In this document: positions 33,355-42,160 of the stretch, one piece after another
How positions within the stretch are numbered: position 1 is the first letter of the stretch
Layout of the letters: each line of letters opens with the position of its first letter
Assembly (NCBI RefSeq): GCF_040105385.1
Contig: NZ_JBEDNQ010000001.1
Location: forward strand, 558,001-622,000
Source: Pseudonocardia nematodicida
Lineage (GTDB): Bacteria > Actinomycetota > Actinomycetes > Mycobacteriales > Pseudonocardiaceae
DNA length: 64,000 nt
Direction of reading: 5' to 3'
Made by a program: the position numbers and the translations under genes
Notes under the pieces: model-generated
Told to the model about the DNA's origin: nothing
The model's input: only the letters and a program-made list of their open reading frames with translations
Databases searched by the model: none

Positions 33355-34437
33355 GTGACCACCACCGGCACCACCAGGACACCCGAGCGCCCGATCGACG
33401 ACGACCGGCTGCACGCACTGCTCGGCCGGTTCGTCGGCGACCTCGGCGCGACGGCGGGTGCGGCCGGGCTCGTCATCGGGCACCGGCTGGGGCTGTTCCG
33501 GGGCCTGGCCGAGGGCCCGGCGACACCGGAGGAGCTCGCCGCGCGCACCGGCACCGATCCCCGCTACGTCGCCGAGTGGGCGCGGGCCCAGGCCGCGGGC
33601 GGGTACGTGACCGCCGAGGACGGTCGCTACTCGCTGGATCCCGAGCAGCGGTTCGCGCTCACCGACCCGGACGGCCCGCTCTACCTGCCGGGCGCGTTCG
33701 TCCTGGCGCTGGGGGCACTGCGCGCCGAGCCGAGGATCACCGAGGCGTTCCGGACCGGGCGGGGCATGGGCTGGCACGAGCACGACGACGACGTCTTCGC
33801 CGGCTGTGAGGCCTTCTTCCGGCCGGGCTACCTCGCCCACCTCGTCACGAACTGGATCCCCGCGCTCGACGGGGTCGCCGGCACGCTGGAGCGGGGCGGG
33901 ACGGTCGCCGACGTCGGCTGCGGGTACGGCGCGTCGACGGTGCTGATGGCGCGGGCGTTCCCGAACGCGACGGTGACCGGCTCGGACTACCACGGCGGCT
34001 CCATCGACGCGGCACTGCAGCGGGCCGCCGCGGCAGGCGTCGCGGAGAACACCCGCTTCGAGGTGGCCGGCGCGCACGACTTCAGCGGGTCCTCCTACGA
34101 CCTGGTGACCTTCTTCGACTGCCTGCACGACATGGGCGACCCGCTCGCCGCAGCCCGGCACGTGCGCGCGTCGCTGGCCCCCGACGGGGCATGGATGATC
34201 GTCGAGCCGATCGCCGCGGACGACCCGGCCGGCAACATGAACCCGGTCGGACGGCTCTACTACGGCTTCTCGACGCTGCTGTGCGTGCCGAACGCGATCT
34301 CACAGCCGGGCGGCTGGGCGCTCGGGGCGCAGGCCGGCGAGGCCGCGGTGGCCGACATCGCCGACCGGGCCGGGTTCACCCGGTTCCGCCGGGCGGCCGA
34401 GACGCCCTTCAACGCGGTCTACGAGGCCCGCCCCTGA
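33355..34437 (+). CDS. Class I SAM-dependent methyltransferase with N-terminal winged helix, 360 aa
   Basis: The N-terminal about 100 residues form a winged-helix/dimerisation region (GHRLGLFRGLAEGPATPEELAARTGTD) as in O-methyltransferase-like and Rv2258c-like proteins. The Rossmann domain follows: motif I VADVGCGYGASTVLMA, then VTGSDYHGGSI with the acidic ribose ligand, DLVTFFDCLHDMGDP and PDGAWMIVEP. GTG 33355 is preceded by GGAGGAGG. It is divergent from the BTAD regulator across 116 bases. Its stop codon lies in a hairpin shared with the convergent ABC ATPase gene. The methyl acceptor is unknown; no biosynthetic cluster surrounds it. Confidence 0.82.
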   Translation: MTTTGTTRTPERPIDDDRLHALLGRFVGDLGATAGAAGLVIGHRLGLFRGLAEGPATPEELAARTGTDPRYVAEWARAQAAGGYVTAEDGRYSLDPEQRFALTDPDGPLYLPGAFVLALGALRAEPRITEAFRTGRGMGWHEHDDDVFAGCEAFFRPGYLAHLVTNWIPALDGVAGTLERGGTVADVGCGYGASTVLMARAFPNATVTGSDYHGGSIDAALQRAAAAGVAENTRFEVAGAHDFSGSSYDLVTFFDCLHDMGDPLAAARHVRASLAPDGAWMIVEPIAADDPAGNMNPVGRLYYGFSTLLCVPNAISQPGGWALGAQAGEAAVADIADRAGFTRFRRAAETPFNAVYEARP

Positions 34438-34478
34438 CCCTCACCCCACCCCCGACTCGGGGCGGCGCCGGGGGTCAG
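34434..34478. terminator. Convergent hairpin with stop codons in the arms
   Basis: CTGACCC (34434-34440) pairs with GGGTCAG (34472-34478); each arm contains a TGA stop, of the methyltransferase on plus and of the ABC ATPase on minus. Inside, CCCCG (34450-34454) pairs with CGGGG (34458-34462). An alternative pairing of CCCCACCCC with GGGGTGGGG further out is possible. A bidirectional terminator is likely. Confidence 0.5.
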
Positions 34479-35572
34479 CGCGGGGTGGGGAGGCGGGCTC
34501 CGGTGTCCGCGTCGAACAGGTGGACCGCGGCGGGGTCGGCCAGGCCGACCCGGATCGTGCTGCCCGCGGCCGGGGCGACGCCGGGTCCGGTGCGCACGGT
34601 GACCCGGCCCGGTGCGGCCGGATCGCCGCACTCACCGATCACGAAGGTGTCCGCACCCAGCTCCTCGCTGACCAGCACCCGGACCTCGAGCGCGCCCTCG
34701 TCCTCGCCGGAACCGACGATCCGCAGCGCCTCCGGGCGCACGCCGACCGTCACCGCGTCCGACGCCGGGACCGCGTCGCGGAGCAGCGTGAAGCGGCCAC
34801 CGGTGAACTCGACACCGTCGTCGGTGGGCTTCGCGGCGAACAGGTTCATCGCGGGCGAGCCGATGAACCCGGCGACGAAGACGTTGGCGGGCCGGTCGTA
34901 GAGCTCGCGCGGTGGGGCGCACTGCTGCAGCACCCCGTCGCGCAGCACCGCGACCCGGTCCCCCATCGTCATCGCCTCGACCTGATCGTGGGTGACGTAG
35001 ACCGTCGTCGTGCCCAGCCGGCGCTGCAGCGCGGCGATGTTCGCGCGGGTCTCCACCCGCAGCTTGGCGTCCAGGTTGGACAGCGGCTCGTCCATGAGGA
35101 ACACCGCGGGCTCGCGCACGATCGCCCGGCCCATCGCGACCCGCTGGCGCTGGCCGCCGGAGAGTGCCTTCGGCTTGCGGTCCAGGTACTTGGTCAGGTC
35201 GAGCAGCGCCGCGGCCTCCTCGACCCGGCGCCGGACCTCGTCCTTGCCGACCCGGCGCAGCTTCAGCGCGAACGCCATGTTCTCCGCGACCGACATGTGC
35301 GGGTAGAGCGCGTAGTTCTGGAACACCATCGCGATGTCCCGGTCCTTGGGATGGATCCGGGTGACGTCGGATCCGCCGATCAGGATCCGGCCTTCGTCGC
35401 AGCTCTCGAGTCCGGCGAGCATCCGCAGCGCCGTCGACTTGCCGGACCCGGACGGGCCGACGAGCACCAGGAACTCGCCGTCGGAGACCTGCAGGTCGAG
35501 ATCGTCGACCGCCCGGACCTCGGTGCTCCCGGAGTAGATGCGGGACGCGCCCGCGTACTCGACCTTCGCCAT
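34475..35572 (-). CDS. CUT1-type sugar ABC transporter ATPase (MsmK/UgpC-like), 365 aa
   Basis: The ATPase has Walker A GPSGSGKST (about 39-47), Q-loop FQNYALYPHM, signature ALSGGQRQRVAMGRAI, Walker B VFLMDEPLSNLDAKLR and switch YVTHDQVEA. The C-terminal part carries the TOBE/OB regulatory region (VGVRPEALRI; GLADPAAVHLFDADTG) typical of MalK-like ATPases. ATG 35572 has AGGAGG ten bases upstream. It is the last gene of the eight-gene minus-strand operon and powers the MalF/MalG-like permeases encoded upstream. Proteins of this type may also serve other CUT1 systems in the cell. Confidence 0.92.
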   Translation of the reverse strand: MAKVEYAGASRIYSGSTEVRAVDDLDLQVSDGEFLVLVGPSGSGKSTALRMLAGLESCDEGRILIGGSDVTRIHPKDRDIAMVFQNYALYPHMSVAENMAFALKLRRVGKDEVRRRVEEAAALLDLTKYLDRKPKALSGGQRQRVAMGRAIVREPAVFLMDEPLSNLDAKLRVETRANIAALQRRLGTTTVYVTHDQVEAMTMGDRVAVLRDGVLQQCAPPRELYDRPANVFVAGFIGSPAMNLFAAKPTDDGVEFTGGRFTLLRDAVPASDAVTVGVRPEALRIVGSGEDEGALEVRVLVSEELGADTFVIGECGDPAAPGRVTVRTGPGVAPAAGSTIRVGLADPAAVHLFDADTGARLPTPR

Positions 35573-35619
35573 CGCCGAAGACCTCCTCGTCGTTCGAATG
35601 GGTTGCGGTGCGGTCCGGC

Positions 35620-36588
35620 TCAGTAGCCGGTCGACCGGTCGATCTCGTTGGTGAGCGGGCGACCGTCGAGGTGCCGCGCGAGGTTCGCGCAGAACACGTC
35701 GACCCCGCGTTGCCGGGTCTCGGCCCGGCTGGTGCCGTTGTGCGGGGTGAGGATCACGTTGGGCAGGTCCCAGAACGGGCTGTCCGGTGGCAGCGGCTCG
35801 ACGCCGTGGGCGTCGATGCCCGCTCCCGCGATCCACCCCTCGCGCAGCGCGGTGAGCAGCGCGTCGTCGTCGGCGACGCCGCCGCGGGAGATGCAGATGA
35901 AGTGCGCGCCCGGCTTCATCCGCCGGAACTCGGCCTCGCCCAGCATCCCGACGGTCTCCGGAGTGCGCGGCGCGGTGACCACGACGACGTCGCACCGCTC
36001 CAGCATCTCCCCGAGCCGGTCGCGGGTGAACAGCTCGTCGACACCCTCGGGCTTCGCCGAGCCCCGCCGCATCCCGAGCACCGTCATGTGGAACGCCTTG
36101 GCCTTGCGCGCCAGGTCGGCGCCTGAGTTGCCCAGACCGATGATCCCGACCGTCCGGCCCATCAGCTCGCCGTGCGCGAACTGCTCCCAGCGGCGCTCGG
36201 ACTGGGCGCGCAGCCAGCGCGGCGCGTCCCGGTTCAGCATCAGCATCAGCATCATGGAGTGCTCGGCCAGCGGCACCGCCCCGTGCCCCTTGGAGGAGGT
36301 GAGCGCCGCCGGGTGCTCGACCAGCTCCGGGGACAGCGCCGCGTCGGCGCCGGCGGCCCACAGGTGGATCCAGCGCAGGCCGCTGCCCTTGCGCAACAGG
36401 GCCGGTGGGACCTGCTCGGCCGGGGCGGCGAGCACCTCGGCCTCGCCGACCAGGGCGGTGAGCTCGTCGGTGTCGCCCGCGAGGTGCACCCGGCGGCCGG
36501 GCGCGACCGCCGCGATCTGGTCGAGCTGGTCCGCGGTCACCGGGCCGGCGAGCAGGACCAGGGGACGGACGTCGGTCGGGGTGCTCAT
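35620..36588 (-). CDS. D-2-hydroxyacid dehydrogenase family oxidoreductase, 322 aa
   Basis: NAD(P)-dependent 2-hydroxyacid dehydrogenase fold. The cofactor domain is inserted in the middle: GRTVGIIGLGNSGADLARKAKAF (dinucleotide-binding about 144-166). Catalytic residues are the Arg in ISRGGVADDDALL, the Glu in AHGVEPLPPDSPFWDLPN and the His in LTPHNGTS. Length and order match the family. ATG overlap of four bases with the TIM-barrel gene upstream. In the operon it would interconvert a 2-keto acid and a 2-hydroxy acid in the breakdown route of the imported compound. The substrate is not deducible. Confidence 0.87.
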   Translation of the reverse strand: MSTPTDVRPLVLLAGPVTADQLDQIAAVAPGRRVHLAGDTDELTALVGEAEVLAAPAEQVPPALLRKGSGLRWIHLWAAGADAALSPELVEHPAALTSSKGHGAVPLAEHSMMLMLMLNRDAPRWLRAQSERRWEQFAHGELMGRTVGIIGLGNSGADLARKAKAFHMTVLGMRRGSAKPEGVDELFTRDRLGEMLERCDVVVVTAPRTPETVGMLGEAEFRRMKPGAHFICISRGGVADDDALLTALREGWIAGAGIDAHGVEPLPPDSPFWDLPNVILTPHNGTSRAETRQRGVDVFCANLARHLDGRPLTNEIDRSTGY

Positions 36589-37421
36589 CGTGCTCCCGGG
36601 GTCGGGGTCCGTACGGGGAGGGAGTCGAGGAACCGGCGGGTGGAGTCGCCGACGATCCGGGCCTGCTCGGCGAAGGGCAGCCCGCGCAGCCGCAGGGTCG
36701 GGGTCTCGACGCTGAACGGGACGTCCGGCCCGAACGCGCCGAGGAGGTCGCCGAGGGGCAGCTCGCCCTCCCCGAGCAGCCGCCGGTCGCTGCGGGCCTC
36801 GAAGCGCCGGTCCTCGACCGAGACCGGCCCGTCCGCGACGGCGTCGCAGATCTGGGCGTAGGGCAGCAACCGGGGGTCGACCCGGGCCAGGTCGGCCGCT
36901 CCCCCGCCGGTGCGGGCCAGGTGCAGCAGGTCGACCAGCAGCACCAGGTTGTCCGCGCCGACGCCGGTGATCAGTTCCAGCGCCCGGTCGATCGTGTCGA
37001 TCGCGTAGCAGGAGTGGAACTCCAGCGCGACCGACATGCCGGACCCGGCGGCGATCTCGCAGAGCCGCGCGAGGTGGTCACCGAGCCGTAGCCGGTCCGG
37101 GTCCGGCCCGGACGCGACCGCGTAGGACGCGCCGAGCCGGGCCCCGGCCTCCAGCGAGGCCGTCATCGCGGCCAGGTCGGCGTCCGGGACCAGCCGGAAC
37201 GTCTCGACGTCGAGCAGCCGAACGCCGGTGTTGTCCAGCCGCCGGGCCAGCTCGCGGATCAGCTTCTCGTCGCCGGCGACCTCGGCGACGAGCTCGGCCG
37301 CGGTGGGCGCGGCCGTGCGGATCCCGCAGAAGTCGAACCCACCGGCGGCGGCCGCGTCGACCAGCTCCAGGGGATGTGCGGCACTCATCGTCAGGTGGTG
37401 CAGCGAGAGGGGACGGGTCAT
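36585..37421 (-). CDS. Sugar phosphate isomerase/epimerase-like TIM barrel, 278 aa
   Basis: Xylose-isomerase-like (AP endonuclease 2) TIM barrel. Metal-site blocks are SVALEFHS (Glu), LLVDLLHLARTGGG (Asp and His), YAQICDAVADG (Asp) and FSVETPT (Glu), giving the usual Glu/Asp/His/Glu set. The same fold includes inosose dehydratase, 3-dehydroshikimate dehydratase and ketose epimerases. With a type II dehydroquinase-like gene at the head of the operon, a dehydroshikimate dehydratase-like or inosose-type role is attractive, but sequence motifs alone cannot choose. It lies ten bases from the binding-protein gene and overlaps the dehydrogenase gene. Confidence 0.82.
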   Translation of the reverse strand: MTRPLSLHHLTMSAAHPLELVDAAAAGGFDFCGIRTAAPTAAELVAEVAGDEKLIRELARRLDNTGVRLLDVETFRLVPDADLAAMTASLEAGARLGASYAVASGPDPDRLRLGDHLARLCEIAAGSGMSVALEFHSCYAIDTIDRALELITGVGADNLVLLVDLLHLARTGGGAADLARVDPRLLPYAQICDAVADGPVSVEDRRFEARSDRRLLGEGELPLGDLLGAFGPDVPFSVETPTLRLRGLPFAEQARIVGDSTRRFLDSLPVRTPTPGAR

Positions 37422-37431
37422 CGGGGCCTCC

Positions 37432-38811
37432 TCACGTCCGGGTGTTGAACTGCTCGCCGAGCAGCTCGATCTGGCGGAGCGTGTCCGCGGTGGTGTCCTC
37501 CACCGACCGGCCCTCGATGAGGACGCGGGTCAGCGCGGTCGCCCAGATGTTGAGGTCCTCGACCCGGGAGTAGCCCAGGCTCAGCTCGCGCCAGTCGGGC
37601 TGGATCGTGCCGCCGTCGAAGATCCGGTGCACCGCGCGGACGTTCGCGTCCGGGTTGTCGGCCCAGAACGGCAGCTCGACCAGCGACGACATGGTCGGGT
37701 ACCAGCGACCACGGCCGTCCTCCAGGTACTGCTGCACGTTCTGCTCGCGCATGATGAACGACAACAGGTCCTTGGTCTCGTCCACCCGTCCTGCCTCCTC
37801 GAAACACAGGATCCGGCCGAACTTCACCGGTGCCGGGGTGGGGCCGCCGACCGGGGCGTCCGGCCACGGCGTCGTGACGATGTCCGCCCAGCGCTCCGGG
37901 TCCTTGTCCTTGATCGACCCCGGGATCGACAGCGTCCCGTTCGGCGTCATGAACACCTGATTGTTGTGGAAGACCTGGTTGTTCCCGCCGCTCTGCCAGC
38001 TGATCGAGTCCGGCGGGGTGTAGCCGTCGGCGTAGAGCTCGGTGATCCAGCGCAGGGTGTACTCCAGCCCCTCTCGGACCCCCGCCCCGTCGACGTCGAT
38101 CTCGTTGCGCCCGTCGAGCAACTCGGCGCCGGTGGACTTGAGCAGGACCTGGAAGAACTCCGGGGTGTCCTCCATGGCCGAGCTCAGTGACCAGCCCACG
38201 CCGTAGGGGTTGCCGCTCCCCGGCTGTGCGGCGGCACGTGCCTGCGCGTCCTTCCAGAAGTTCCAGTAGCCGTCCCAGTCACGGGGAGCATCGGCGAAGT
38301 CCAGGCCGACGTCGGTCAGCATGCTGCGCCAGTGGAAGATCGGGATCGTCCAGGACAGCAGCGGCACCGCGAAGTAGCTGGTCACGTCGCGCACGTCGTC
38401 GCGGAACCGGACCGCCTCCCGCGCCTGTGGGGTGAGGGCGAGTGAGTCCACGACGTCGGTGACGTCGGCGAGCTTGCCCTGGTGGGCGAACAGCGAGCCC
38501 CGGACGTTCTGGTGGTAGGCGAGGTCCGGCGGGCGTCCGGCCTCCACCGAGCTCGTCAGCTTGCTGGCCATCGCCGGCGTCGAGAGGAACTGGATGCTGA
38601 CCTCGCGGCCGGTCATCTCCGACCAGGCCTCGACCATCCGCGTCGCGGAGAGGTCCTCCTCCTCGTAGTAGCCGCGGCCCCACCAGACGGTGAGCGGGCC
38701 GTCGCGGCCGGTCGCGCCGCATCCGGTCAGGAGCGCGGGGCCCAGGGCCATCCCGGCGGCCACCAGCCCGCCGGTGCGCAGGAAGTTCCGCCGGCTCGTC
38801 GTCGTGCTCAT
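37432..38811 (-). CDS. CUT1-type extracellular substrate-binding lipoprotein, 459 aa
   Basis: SBP_bac_1-type binding protein. The N-terminus has a twin-arginine motif (SRRNFLRTGG) followed by a lipobox LLTGC with Cys31, so Tat export and lipid anchoring are expected. The mature part starts with LTVWWGRGYY and has a typical AYHQNVRG and VFMTPNGTLSIPG region. ATG 38811 overlaps the stop of the permease gene upstream (TGATG), so translation is coupled. Length fits the family. It confers specificity to the importer formed with the two permeases and the MsmK-like ATPase. Its many aromatic residues suit a carbohydrate or cyclitol, inferred only. Confidence 0.9.
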   Translation of the reverse strand: MSTTTSRRNFLRTGGLVAAGMALGPALLTGCGATGRDGPLTVWWGRGYYEEEDLSATRMVEAWSEMTGREVSIQFLSTPAMASKLTSSVEAGRPPDLAYHQNVRGSLFAHQGKLADVTDVVDSLALTPQAREAVRFRDDVRDVTSYFAVPLLSWTIPIFHWRSMLTDVGLDFADAPRDWDGYWNFWKDAQARAAAQPGSGNPYGVGWSLSSAMEDTPEFFQVLLKSTGAELLDGRNEIDVDGAGVREGLEYTLRWITELYADGYTPPDSISWQSGGNNQVFHNNQVFMTPNGTLSIPGSIKDKDPERWADIVTTPWPDAPVGGPTPAPVKFGRILCFEEAGRVDETKDLLSFIMREQNVQQYLEDGRGRWYPTMSSLVELPFWADNPDANVRAVHRIFDGGTIQPDWRELSLGYSRVEDLNIWATALTRVLIEGRSVEDTTADTLRQIELLGEQFNTRT

Positions 38812-39677
38812 CAGTTCTTCACCCCGCCCGCGGTCGAGCCGCTCGAGACGTTGTGCTGGAAGCAGTAATAGATGATCACCGGCGGGAGCGCGTAGAGCAG
38901 CGCCGTCGCCATCATCAGGTTCCAGGGCACCTGGTCGGAATTGAGGAAGTTGCCCAGCGTCACGGGCAGGGTCATGGCCTCCTCGTCGCTGAGGAACAGG
39001 AACGCGAGCAGGTACTCGTTCCAGGCCAGCAGCAGGGCGTAGATCCCCACCACGACCATCGGCGGCTTCATCAGCGGCAGGAAGATCTGGAAGTACATCC
39101 GCCACGGACCCGCACCGTCGATCGTCGCGGCCTCGTCCAGCTCGAACGGGATGCTGGAGCGGGCGTACTGGGACAGCACCCAGATCGCGTACGGCGACCC
39201 GAAGGTGATGGTCGCCAGGACCAGCGCCGCCCGGGTGCCGAGCAGGTTGTAGTTCGCCATCGTCTTGTACAGCGGGATGGCCAGGAACGACAGCGGGATC
39301 ACGTAGGTGGCCAGCGCGGTGTTGGTGAGCAGGCCGCCCCAGCGCGGCTGGAGCCGGACGATCGCGAAGGCCGCGAGCGTGCCGATCGCCAGGATCCCGA
39401 AGGCGGAGAAGCCCGAGACGACGATGCTGTTCCACAGCTGCACCCAGAAGAACTGGACGGTGTAGTCGTCCTGGCTCAGCACCGTCGCATAGTTGTCCAG
39501 CGTGGGGTGCGCCGGGGCGAGCGTGCCGTCGAAGAGCTCGTCGTCCGGGCTGAGACTCACGACCGCCATGTGGTAGACGGGAAGCAGCGACCACACCACG
39601 AGCACGATGCCCAGCAGCGGCAGGGCGGCGTTGCCGAGTCGCCGGCTCGTCGTGGCGGTCATACCCGTGGCGTTCAT
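38811..39677 (-). CDS. CUT1-type ABC permease, MalG-like, 288 aa
   Basis: Six-helix permease with the EAA coupling loop ELDEAATIDGAGPWRMYFQIFLPLMKP split around residue 190-215; the EAA---G---------LP pattern is intact. The N-terminal first helix is ALPLLGIVLVVWSLLPVYHM, as in MalG proteins. ATG 39677 has GGGAGG six bases upstream and overlaps the MalF-like stop (ATGA); a second ATG five codons later is possible. The stop overlaps the binding-protein start. With the MalF-like partner it forms the membrane channel. Confidence 0.92.
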   Translation of the reverse strand: MNATGMTATTSRRLGNAALPLLGIVLVVWSLLPVYHMAVVSLSPDDELFDGTLAPAHPTLDNYATVLSQDDYTVQFFWVQLWNSIVVSGFSAFGILAIGTLAAFAIVRLQPRWGGLLTNTALATYVIPLSFLAIPLYKTMANYNLLGTRAALVLATITFGSPYAIWVLSQYARSSIPFELDEAATIDGAGPWRMYFQIFLPLMKPPMVVVGIYALLLAWNEYLLAFLFLSDEEAMTLPVTLGNFLNSDQVPWNLMMATALLYALPPVIIYYCFQHNVSSGSTAGGVKN

Positions 39678-40570
39678 GCCGCACCTCCCGCTTCCTTCTT
39701 GAGCCGCGAGACCAGCAGCACGATGAGGATCACCACCAGCGGCAGCGCGGTCAGCCCGACGCTGACCCCGAGCTCGACGAACCCGATCTCGAACGCGTAG
39801 TCCACGCCGAGGGTCGCGAGCACGTGGGTGGTGTCCCCGGGCGCACCGCCGGTGACGAAGTTGACCGCGTTGTAGTCGGACAGCGTCCAGATCGCGGCGA
39901 GCAGGGTGCTGGTCAGGTATGTGCCGCGCAGCAGCGGGAACGTCACGTAGGCCAGCCGGCGGATCCCGGTCGCGCCGTCGATGTCGGCGGCTTCGTAGAC
40001 CGACGGCGGGATCGCCATCCGGGCCGCGAGGAGGATCAGCGTCCAGAACGGCAGCCACTGCCAGATGAAGGCGACGATCGCCCCGGTGATCGCCCAGGAG
40101 TAGGTGTTGAGCCACTCCGGCGGCGAGGTGAACCCGATCCCGCGGAGGATCGTGTTGATCATCCCGTTCTCGGAGTTCAGCATCCAGTGCACCGAGAGGT
40201 ACGCCGACACCGACGGGATCGCCCAGGGCAGGATGAACACCGGCAGCAACGCCTTGATCCACCAGCGCCGGATCGCGAAGAACCCCGAGAGCAGCAGCGC
40301 GAGCACCAGCGTGACGTTCACGCCGACCCCGAGGAACAGCAGCGTGTTGACCGCCGCACCCCAGTAGGTGGGGTCGTTGAACAGCTGCAGGTAGTTCAGC
40401 GGGTCGCGGGCGATCCAGAAGCCGTAGCCCAGGGGGTAGGCGATCAGGAAAGCCGCGCCCAGCAGGTAGGGCAGGACGAACACCCAGGGGGCGTCGATCC
40501 GGAAACCCCGGCGGGCGTTCTCGACCGGGGGTGACGTCGTGTCCTGACGTCGTCGAGGTACCAGCAACAC
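39674..40570 (-). CDS. CUT1-type ABC permease, MalF-like, 298 aa
   Basis: First permease of the importer: after a cytoplasmic Arg-rich tail the first helix is APWVFVLPYLLGAAFLIAYP. The EAA loop reads YEAADIDGATGIRRLAYVTFP, matching the family. It lacks the long extra N-terminal helices and periplasmic domain of enterobacterial MalF, as is normal for actinobacterial CUT1 systems. GTG start at 40570, 34 bases after the Gfo/Idh stop. It overlaps the MalG-like gene by four bases. Confidence 0.92.
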   Translation of the reverse strand: MLLVPRRRQDTTSPPVENARRGFRIDAPWVFVLPYLLGAAFLIAYPLGYGFWIARDPLNYLQLFNDPTYWGAAVNTLLFLGVGVNVTLVLALLLSGFFAIRRWWIKALLPVFILPWAIPSVSAYLSVHWMLNSENGMINTILRGIGFTSPPEWLNTYSWAITGAIVAFIWQWLPFWTLILLAARMAIPPSVYEAADIDGATGIRRLAYVTFPLLRGTYLTSTLLAAIWTLSDYNAVNFVTGGAPGDTTHVLATLGVDYAFEIGFVELGVSVGLTALPLVVILIVLLVSRLKKEAGGAA

Positions 40571-40604
40571 TGCGGGACCTTCCTCTCTCCGGCGTCCGCT
40601 CCGG

Positions 40605-41672
40605 CTACGGGAGCGGGACGGGCTCCCCGTTGCGTCGGGCGGACTCGTAGACGGCCTGGACGAGGGCGAGCGACTTGCGCCCCTCGACGCCGTCGATCTC
40701 GGGGGTGCGGTCCGCGACGACGGCGTCGAGGAAGTCCCGCACCTGCAGGGCGTGGTAGGGCTTGAGCGCGCGGTGCACCTCGGCCTGCGGCGGGTGCGAC
40801 TCGGTGTCGGCCGACCACGGGAGCGAGTACTCCTCGGCGTCGCGCACGGCCCAGACGTCGTTCACCCCGGGCCCGCCGATCGGCGACTCGATCACCGACA
40901 GGGTTGCGCCGGCGTCGCCGGTGACGGTGACCCGGTAGCCCAGGCTCGGGTCGGTGGCGGTGGTCGCCCGGATCGTCGCCAGCCGGCCGCCCTCGAACTC
41001 GACGGTGGCCACCGCGGTGTCCTCCACCTCGATGTAGCCGGCGTGCTTGAGCGTGGCGATCCGGCCGCTGACCGAGACGATCGGGCCCATGTACCACTGC
41101 AGCAGGTCCAGGTAGTGGATCGCCTGGTTCATGAGCACCCCGCCGCCGTCGGTGTCCCAGCGGCCGCGCCAGGCGTCCTCCTCGAAGTACGCCCGGTTCT
41201 TGTGGATCAACACGGTGCAGTCGCCGAGGATCGGGGTGCCCAGTGTGCCGTCGTCGATGGCCGCCCGGATCCGGCGCGCGGCCGGCCAGTAGCGGCGCTG
41301 GAAGACCGTGCCCAGCTTGATGCCGGCCTCGTCGGCGGCGGCGATCATGCGATCGGCCGACTCGACGTCGACGGCCAGCGGCTTCTCGCACAGCGCGTGC
41401 ACCCCGGCCCGGGCCGCGGCCAGCACCAGCGGCTCGTGGCTCGGGTGCGGGGTGCAGATGTGCACGACGTCGAGGTCGGCCTCGGCGAAGAACCGGTCCG
41501 GGTCGGAGAACACGGCGTCCACGCCGTGGTCGCGGCCGAACTCCTTGGCCCGCACCGCGTCGTTGTCGCAGACCGCGACGAGCGATGCGCCCGTGAAGTC
41601 GCGGAGCGTGTCGGCGTGGTTGATGGCGATCTTGCCGCAGCCGATGATCCCGGCGCGCAGTTCCTTGCTCAT
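40605..41672 (-). CDS. Gfo/Idh/MocA-family oxidoreductase, 355 aa
   Basis: NAD(P)-dependent dehydrogenase. The Rossmann start RAGIIGCGKIAINHADTL (6-23) binds the cofactor; HICTPHPSHEPLVLAA and CEKPLAVDVESADRM contain the family EKP motif with the catalytic Lys. The C-terminal domain shows GGGVLMNQAIHYLDLLQWYMG with the catalytic His. Members oxidise inositols, sugars, shikimate-like or other cyclic polyols. It is second in the operon after the dehydroquinase-like gene, so oxidation of an imported cyclitol or quinate-type compound is a good hypothesis. The 41-base gap to the first gene contains no terminator. Confidence 0.88.
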   Translation of the reverse strand: MSKELRAGIIGCGKIAINHADTLRDFTGASLVAVCDNDAVRAKEFGRDHGVDAVFSDPDRFFAEADLDVVHICTPHPSHEPLVLAAARAGVHALCEKPLAVDVESADRMIAAADEAGIKLGTVFQRRYWPAARRIRAAIDDGTLGTPILGDCTVLIHKNRAYFEEDAWRGRWDTDGGGVLMNQAIHYLDLLQWYMGPIVSVSGRIATLKHAGYIEVEDTAVATVEFEGGRLATIRATTATDPSLGYRVTVTGDAGATLSVIESPIGGPGVNDVWAVRDAEEYSLPWSADTESHPPQAEVHRALKPYHALQVRDFLDAVVADRTPEIDGVEGRKSLALVQAVYESARRNGEPVPLP

Positions 41673-41713
41673 GTCTCTCCGTCCTCGCGTCTCTCGTGCT
41701 CGGGCGGGATCGC

Positions 41714-42160
41714 TCAGAGCTGGTGCGTGGCGAGGTACTCCAGCGCCACGCCGTAGCCGAAGATCCCCATGCCCTTGACCAGACCGATCGCGGTGACGGT
41801 GACGTAGGAGTGGTGGCGGAAGCTCTCCCGCTTGGTGCCGTTGGAGATGTGCACCTCCATGATCGGCAGCTCGGAGGCGCGCAGCGCGTCGTGCAGCGCG
41901 ATCGAGTAGTGCCCGAGGGCGCCGCCGTTGATCACGATCGCCGAGGACTCCTCGCGGGCGACGTGGATCCGGTCGACGATCGCGCCCTCGTGGTTGCTCT
42001 GGAAGAACTCCACCTCGAGGCCGACGTCGGCGGCCTTCTTGCGGCAGAGGTCCTCCATGTCGGCGAGGGTGGCGGCGCCGTAGATGCCGGGCTCACGCTT
42101 GCCGAGCAGGTTGAGGTTCGGGCCGTTGATGACCAGGACGGGCTTGCGGTCGTTCGACAT
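41714..42160 (-). CDS. aroQ: Type II 3-dehydroquinate dehydratase-like protein, 148 aa
   Basis: Type II dehydroquinase fold, reversibly dehydrating 3-dehydroquinate to 3-dehydroshikimate. Kept landmarks: INGPNLNLLGKREPGIYG (catalytic Arg22 and Tyr27), QSNHEG, Asn78, His84, MEVHISN (102-107) and RESFRHHS with the catalytic-site Arg. The substrate loop NPGA(F/Y)TH of biosynthetic enzymes is changed to NGGALGH (78-84): Pro to Gly and Thr to Gly. I start at ATG 42160; a TTG five codons upstream is possible and the ribosome site is weak. It heads a transporter-catabolic operon and not an aro cluster, suggesting a catabolic role (quinate or related) or an altered substrate. Confidence 0.82.
   Translation of the reverse strand: MSNDRKPVLVINGPNLNLLGKREPGIYGAATLADMEDLCRKKAADVGLEVEFFQSNHEGAIVDRIHVAREESSAIVINGGALGHYSIALHDALRASELPIMEVHISNGTKRESFRHHSYVTVTAIGLVKGMGIFGYGVALEYLATHQL

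Noticed and set aside
31403..34437. Secondary-metabolite cluster (BTAD regulator plus methyltransferase)
   Set aside because: No synthase, cyclase or other biosynthetic core enzyme is nearby.
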